Below, one piece after another: positions 26,766 through 32,122 of a stretch of 32,122 nt of DNA; the stretch's first letter is position 1; the number at the start of each line of letters is the position of its first letter. Origin of the DNA: Acidimicrobiaceae bacterium (GTDB taxonomy: Bacteria; Actinomycetota; Acidimicrobiia; Acidimicrobiales; RAAP-2); contig PKZN01000043.1 in the NCBI GenBank assembly GCA_003133075.1, forward strand, positions 22,475 to 54,596, given 5' to 3'. Made by a program: the position numbers and the translations under genes. A model generated the notes under the pieces. It had not been told where the DNA came from and searched no databases. It saw only the letters and a list, made by a program, of their open reading frames with translations.

Positions 26766-28364
26766 CTAAGGCGCTGAAATTCTAGAGAGCGTGACCTTGA
26801 TACCGAGATTGCGGAGTTGTCTCCCGCATTGCATAAGGTTCAACTTGCTGAAAAACGGGAGCCAATCGTTTTCTGCTTTGGAAGAATTAGCGATGACAAC
26901 GTACGAAACGGAATATCTAGACCTTTCAACCGTGCCGCTGGCGTCGGGCACTAGATCAAGCCAACCTGCGAGATTGCTCGCGTCCGATTTCAAGTTGAGT
27001 TCGCGGCGAATTTCGTCCCGAAAAGGCCCATCTGCAAGGAATGTAGACACCGAAATAATGCCCTGGGCAAAGAGGTGGCTCAAGGTTGATGATCGTGACC
27101 GTCTCTTTACGTGAATGAATTCTCCTTCTTTAGTAAACACATCGCACAATTCGATTCCACTCGATGCACCTCCCGGCCGTTTCACGCGAGCGTCTAAAAG
27201 AAGGAACTCGGTGGATGAAGAATTTGCCAATCTTGAGTTATAGGTTGGCTCAGTCTCTCCTGATTTGGACTGAATTAATGTCGCTGCGGCGCTCGGCAAA
27301 GATGCGACAAAAGAATCAACCTCGGACACCAATGATTCGTTAATCATGAACCAACGCCCCTCAATCAGAACGTACAACTGGCCATCCAAACGTTGTTCAC
27401 TAACCAGGCAGTGGTACAGATTCCATCTATCGTCCCAGTCACTCGATCTACTGAATCGAACTGCCACAGAACCACGTTTCAATTTCTCTAGGGAGATTTC
27501 ACTCCGCTTGGATCGAAGATTTTCTAGATACTTGTCCAAATCGAGATCGTCATATTCATGACTGCGAGTTCCCGCCATTTTGAATGCGTCGATATCCTCC
27601 CAACCTATGTTTTCGGGTATGGCCATGTGAGTTTTTGAAGTATCGGCCGCTCGTAATTGTTCAATAGTCAAGTTGTTTAACTTTTCAATCAACAGAGTCC
27701 CATTGACGAGTGTCAAGTTATCGATCCAGGCAAAATTCTCTTTATACGAATCCTCTTCGAATGCTCGAAGGAGTCCTTCGCAGAACTTCGATAGGTCTGC
27801 TGCAACGATCGGTGCGGTTACTACAAGGGCGTCGGCACCCGACAACGTCTTTGCGAACGACTCGTCTGAGGGCTTGCCCGTCACCGCTCGCAGAATGTCG
27901 CGTGAGATATCGACACCAAACGTCGGTAATTCGGAACTCTTACTTACTTGCGTGCTTTTGGCGACGACCATGTCCTCAAACGTCTTGGTATCGAGACTTC
28001 GAATTTGACTCGGGTCGATTCGATTGAGGGCTACCTTGAGCCCAAACCTATGCTCGATCTTTGATTGATTGAGGAATCCCCGCCCGTATCCGAAGGTGAA
28101 TGCAAAAAATCTACTTTCCACTTTCAAAACGAGAAGTCCAGATGCCGAAGAAGAAGTGACGGAGGCGAGATTGTCGTCCAAGAGGGGTTGCACGAATGAA
28201 ACCCATGCGGGTGGCGTTGCCGGACGCGAGTCGTAATAGAAAATGCCATCAGTAGCAACCGAGGAATCTAAGTGAATCGATTTGGGTTTCTTATCAGACG
28301 CAACCGCCTGGTCTGATTGATCGACATCCTTCAGCAAATAAATAGTAAGACGAATTGACTTCAT
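26766..28364 (-). CDS. TIGR04141/DUF6119-like sporadically distributed protein
   Basis: MKSIRLTIYLLKDVDQ..., FFAFTFGYGRGFLNQSKIEHRFGLKVALNRIDPSQIRSLDTKTFEDMV, TFGVDISRDILRAVTGKPSDESFAKTLSGADAL. Confidence 0.8.
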   Translation of the reverse strand: MKSIRLTIYLLKDVDQSDQAVASDKKPKSIHLDSSVATDGIFYYDSRPATPPAWVSFVQPLLDDNLASVTSSSASGLLVLKVESRFFAFTFGYGRGFLNQSKIEHRFGLKVALNRIDPSQIRSLDTKTFEDMVVAKSTQVSKSSELPTFGVDISRDILRAVTGKPSDESFAKTLSGADALVVTAPIVAADLSKFCEGLLRAFEEDSYKENFAWIDNLTLVNGTLLIEKLNNLTIEQLRAADTSKTHMAIPENIGWEDIDAFKMAGTRSHEYDDLDLDKYLENLRSKRSEISLEKLKRGSVAVRFSRSSDWDDRWNLYHCLVSEQRLDGQLYVLIEGRWFMINESLVSEVDSFVASLPSAAATLIQSKSGETEPTYNSRLANSSSTEFLLLDARVKRPGGASSGIELCDVFTKEGEFIHVKRRSRSSTLSHLFAQGIISVSTFLADGPFRDEIRRELNLKSDASNLAGWLDLVPDASGTVERSRYSVSYVVIANSSKAENDWLPFFSKLNLMQCGRQLRNLGIKVTLSRISAP

Positions 28365-28623
28365 TCGCGTCTCAGATCTGTTCGAGAGATAAATCTGCGC
28401 CTAGCATCCCACGTCTAGCTTCTCCGAGCGCGAGTCACCTAATTCACTTGCCAAAGCACTCATCACCCCAACGAGGCTGCGAAGACTTTCGATTGTTGCC
28501 GGCGACAACTGTTGTCGCGTCCCATCCATTCGCTTTGCGACGCAATCTCGGGGTGGGTCGTGGCCAAGTCGTTGTAGCCGACGAGAACCGTCCTATTTTC
28601 GCAGACGGAACAACCATTGACGT

Positions 28624-28893
28624 TCACCGTCGCTCTCGCCTACCACGTCCCAAAGTGCCGCACGGTACCGCGCTGGGGCGATGATGACGATCGCGTACCA
28701 ATGACGATAAGCCTCTTTCTTCGCCCTCGCCGTCGTCAAGTGCTGCCTTGATCCATCGGCGGCTCATCGCAGGCACGACCGAAACTGCTTCTCCCGATTC
28801 GGGCGACGCCAATATCTAATCTCGTTCCAGCACGTCGGCCAAGGTGCTTCTGGGGCGAATGAATTCTGCAATGTGAACACTTTCGATCTTCAT
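28624..28893 (-). pseudogene. Possible gene remnant with one in-frame TAG
   Basis: MKIESVHIAEFIRPRSTLADVLERD-TAG-ILASPESGEAVSVVPAMSRRWIKAALDDGEGEE... in one frame; TAG at 28818-28816. Confidence 0.25.
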
Positions 28894-28914
28894 TAGACCT
28901 TCTTCACTCGTTTC

Positions 28915-29316
28915 CTAGCTGGTCGTAGGTAGTCCAAGACGACCGCAAGCCGCCACTCCTAGTTTGAGCGCTCGCACCATCGCCGTTCCGTTTCCCGACG
29001 GCGATTTTGAACGGAGAGCAATCTTCAAATCTCGGGCAACATCCTCGAGAGTTTGGTCATTTGAGTCTGCCAGCGCCAAAATCAAAGATGACTTCACTGA
29101 TATCTCGGTGAAGCTTCCGGGGCCCGACTTTGGCAATTTCGGAATCGTCCCGATCTGTTTACAGGCGACCTCCTCCAAGTGCAATCGGTGGCTCCGCGTT
29201 GACTGCGCAGTGTTCACCGAACAACTCGCCAACAATAACCCGATACCCCCAGCACATAAGGCGTTGCGGAAAAGGGACCGGCATTGAGGTGACCGCATTG
29301 CGAAAATAACCTCCAC
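28915..29316 (-). CDS. Putative lipoprotein
   Basis: Signal region with lipobox-like LLLASC; ~110-aa mature part. Confidence 0.5.
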   Translation of the reverse strand: MEVIFAMRSPQCRSLFRNALCAGGIGLLLASCSVNTAQSTRSHRLHLEEVACKQIGTIPKLPKSGPGSFTEISVKSSLILALADSNDQTLEDVARDLKIALRSKSPSGNGTAMVRALKLGVAACGRLGLPTTS

Positions 29317-29451
29317 TCAGTATTCGTCGACTCTCGTCGCCACCAATGCCATCCGACTAAGGCATCTTCAAATCGCATGCCTCCACGACCGAAGTAGAAG
29401 GCTACCTGCCGGGTTCCGATCTTGACCTTGGAACACTCCCTTATGTCGAAG

Positions 29452-30260
29452 CTATTGGTTGCATGGCAGTGGCACGGGTGCCGAAACTGCATATCGAGGG
29501 GCTGTGGGCGGGTAGCCCGGAGGCCACGTGAGATCGGTATTCAAGTCGTCATGGAAGGAGTTCCTAGGTGCGTAGCCAGAAGCGCACGCGGCAGTGCCTT
29601 GCGGGTAATCGACCGTTATTCCCGCCGAGACTGTGGACTCAATAAGTTCGTACGTCGAATTGTTGTAGTAATCCCACAGTCGTAGCAAGTCATTGATTAC
29701 AACAGGCCCGTCGCAGATGACGGAGCCACTGGAGATGATTGAGGTGCCGACTTGATATGGAACCGCCACTATTCCATTGCAACTAATGAGATCCGGACTC
29801 GCGCTGGGTGCAGACGAAGACTCAGAAATGGTTTCCGTTGTCCCCGGCACCGTCACTTGATCAATCACGGCGGGTGAAGCGCCTGATCCATTTAGAACCC
29901 AGTTGAGAACCTGGCTAGTACCGGGCACCCACCGCTGATGACCTCCATGCCGTCATCGGCGACCGTAATGCCCAGCGCAATGGTTCCAGAACTGTCGGAG
30001 GCTTCGAGTGACCAATGTTGCGATATCCCGACGCTTTGATTCTCCGTGGTTGAAACCCATACTCCGCTAGACAAACTTCCCGCCGCTGTGTCAATCGTAA
30101 GAGGCCCACTCTCAAGAGAGTTCGCCACGACGGTTAGAGCGTCTTGAACTGGGATTGGCATAGCTGACGTCGCGGAGATGTCTGAACTCGCTGACGATTC
30201 GCCAGTTATCATGAAAACAGTGGCGAAAGTCGTTAGCAGCGCCGCTGTCGAAACTTTCAA
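29452..30260 (-). pseudogene. Secreted protein split by a frameshift near 29922-29927
   Basis: ORF 30260-29892 begins with signal peptide MKVSTAALLTTFATVFMITGESSA; ORF 29928-29452 continues in another frame (MEVISGG then VPGTSQVLNWVLNGSG) at GGTGGGTG. Confidence 0.5.
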
Positions 30261-30433
30261 GGTGCGGATCAGTGCTTCGAATTTCCTGAATTATTTAACA
30301 TTTTTTCCCGCTTCCATGTATTTCGTGCCGGTGACATTCGCCGAGCTTTAACCGCTCAACTTGATGGATGTTTACCATCTCAGAGCCGCAAAATATTCGG
30401 GAAATTGCTCGTTTATCATATTTTGAACTGAGT

Positions 30434-30733
30434 TCAAGTCAGAACCGCATTGCCCACGTCGACGGGAAGGCCGTTATTCATCATAAGTGGCACGTTGTGC
30501 CACGTCCTCGCGCGTGATAAGGTACCAACTCCCGAGACCGTAATGCACGACTCAACGAGCGAAGGCGGTTCTCCAATCCAGTCGTCAATTTTGCTTTCGC
30601 ACGTCATGAAGTCATTGTTTTGGGCCAGTTCTTCGCTCGGCAACACTTGAAATTGCTCGAGGTCGTCCTCCCGGTAGAGGATGCTTAGATTTTTGCGCCG
30701 ACTCGAACATCCCGACACGCCTGTCGCCTCCAT
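30434..30733 (-). CDS. Hypothetical protein
   Basis: 99-aa ORF with ATG start and no better alternative frame here; weak support. Confidence 0.3.
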   Translation of the reverse strand: MEATGVSGCSSRRKNLSILYREDDLEQFQVLPSEELAQNNDFMTCESKIDDWIGEPPSLVESCITVSGVGTLSRARTWHNVPLMMNNGLPVDVGNAVLT

Positions 30734-30808
30734 TAGACCTCTCGAGCCGCGCTCACTACCGTGTCAGAATCACTTCCATCTGTCGAAAGAATCCCGCTTT
30801 CTCGGCCG

Positions 30809-31978
30809 TCATTTTCGCGGACGGACTTTCGATTTTTTCTTTGCCTGCTTCCTAGCGACGATGGACCCGATGAGTTCTGCGGCTTCCTGGTCCGCCGCTT
30901 CGACAAAGTGGCTGTAGACCTGTAGCGTCGTCGACGCATTCGAATGTCCAAGTCGGCCAGCCACAGTTCTTGCAGAGACACCGGCAGATATGAGTCGAGT
31001 CGCCGCGAAATGTCGGAAATCGTGAAGCCGAATCTGCGTCAGACCGAGATTGGCCCTCACTAATTCAAATCGACGCGTCACAAACGTCGGAAGTAGAGGG
31101 CGCTCGCCATCGGGTTCGAGGCTAAACACGAAACTCTCATCGGTGAGTGAAAGCTCAGCCAATTGGGCCAACTCCTCCGCGTGGGACCGTTGCTCGGCGA
31201 GCACATTCATGGTCTCGGCGTCAATCGCAATCCGCCGGCTCGCGTGGGTTTTCGTGTCCTTCTCTAGCCATCCCCCGCCGGGGGTTTCAATAATCGCGCC
31301 TTCGATGAGAAGTGCTGAAGATGCTGTGTCAACATGTTTCCACTTCAAGGCGCAGAGTTCACCGCGGCGTGCACCAGTAGTAGCGGCCAAATAGAGTAAG
31401 CGACCGAATACCGGATCCCGCTTTGCGGCCGCGGCCAACAACAACTGCACTTGCTGCAGGTCTGGCGGCGTCACTTCGCTTCGGAACATTCTCGGAAGAC
31501 TCACCAAACTCGCTGGATTCTCTCGAACCCATTTCCATCGCTCACCTTGTCGAAAGGCTTGGTGGATAATCGTGTGCACTCGTCGTACGCTGCTCGGCGA
31601 CAGACCCTTGCGCTTAACGAGGTTGTGATAAAGCAGGTCCAGATCTGCAGTCTGGATCTGACGGAGCGGCCACGTTCCAATGGCGGGAAGGATGTGGTTG
31701 TCTAGGAGCCCTCTGTACGAGCGAAGAGTTTGATGCCCGAGACCGGGCTTGGCGAGGTTAAGCCACTGTTCGGCCAGTTGGCTGAACGTCGCATTGGAGT
31801 TAGCTAGATTTCCCTGGTCGGCCTCAACGGCCAGTTGGTTCAGGGTCACCTGCGCATCTTTTTTCAATCCATGAAAGGTACGGCTGACCTGCCGATATTG
31901 ACCCGTAAGAGGGTCCAGCCCGGTCCTGACTCGCAATTCCCAGACCCCAGGTCGGATTTGGCGAAGCGAGCCGCTCAC
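30809..31978 (-). CDS. int: Tyrosine-type site-specific integrase
   Basis: ATTGARRGELCALKWKH, LHDFRHFAATRLISAGVSARTVAGRLGHSNASTTLQVYSHF; GTG start at 31978 with GAAAGG upstream preferred over the track start at 32086. Confidence 0.93.
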   Translation of the reverse strand: MSGSLRQIRPGVWELRVRTGLDPLTGQYRQVSRTFHGLKKDAQVTLNQLAVEADQGNLANSNATFSQLAEQWLNLAKPGLGHQTLRSYRGLLDNHILPAIGTWPLRQIQTADLDLLYHNLVKRKGLSPSSVRRVHTIIHQAFRQGERWKWVRENPASLVSLPRMFRSEVTPPDLQQVQLLLAAAAKRDPVFGRLLYLAATTGARRGELCALKWKHVDTASSALLIEGAIIETPGGGWLEKDTKTHASRRIAIDAETMNVLAEQRSHAEELAQLAELSLTDESFVFSLEPDGERPLLPTFVTRRFELVRANLGLTQIRLHDFRHFAATRLISAGVSARTVAGRLGHSNASTTLQVYSHFVEAADQEAAELIGSIVARKQAKKKSKVRPRK

Positions 31979-32034
31979 GTGGCACCTTTCCGGCTCCGTC
32001 CGGCGCCACAGGAAACGACGGCGTTTCCCCTTTG

Positions 32035-32054
32035 TGAGGGATAATTGAGGGATG
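32035..32054 (+). repeat. TGAGGGATA/TGAGGGATG direct repeats upstream of int
   Basis: TGAGGGATAATTGAGGGATG, 11-bp period. Confidence 0.8.
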
Positions 32055-32100
32055 CAAGTAGTGACTTCACAACGAAATTCTAGCATTTCCTTGCTACATA

Positions 32101-32122
32101 TGGTGGGCGCTGAGGGACTCGA
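32101..32122 (-). tRNA. 3' end of a tRNA gene truncated by the window edge
   Basis: Reverse complement TCGAGTCCCTCAGCGCCCACCA has T-loop, T-stem, acceptor 3' strand, discriminator and encoded CCA; identity not determinable. Confidence 0.65.

Noticed and set aside
1-32122. CRISPR array
   Set aside because: No regularly spaced repeat-spacer structure; the TGAGGGATG repeats are far too short and close together.

Overview
Actinobacterial-looking accessory region, probably a mosaic genomic island. It ends in a tyrosine integrase next to a tRNA 3' end and carries a MobF relaxase, an intact-looking IS3-family element and several defence or conflict-type modules. From left to right I see: (i) a small Imm-like membrane protein with a zinc ribbon; (ii) an MBL-fold hydrolase plus 4-TM protein gene pair, behind a promoter/operator and a highly structured leader; (iii) a TIR protein with an adjacent HEASH metallopeptidase; (iv) a MobF relaxase/helicase; (v) a secreted protein, a class B PBP and an ECF-like sigma factor; (vi) an overlapping ImmA/IrrE peptidase and class III nucleotide-cyclase-like pair; (vii) the IS3 element; (viii) an XRE/ImmA pair divergent from a four-gene ubiquitin-like operon (Ubl, E2, JAB, E1; Bil-like), followed 3 nt later by a 57-aa TM ORF missed by the ORF track; (ix) HipBA; (x) a HEPN-like gene apparently split by two frameshifts; (xi) a tRNA-Lys 3' fragment and TGAGGGATG repeats, probably attachment-site related; (xii) a Phd/RelE-like TA with a strong operator; (xiii) a TIGR04141/DUF6119-like protein; (xiv) small lipoprotein and secreted ORFs and the integrase. 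The best candidates for undescribed biology are the cyclase+ImmA pair, the TIR+peptidase pair, the small membrane ORF at the end of the Bil-like operon, and the structured leader of the MBL/4-TM pair. All family calls come from reading motifs by eye; no searches were run.
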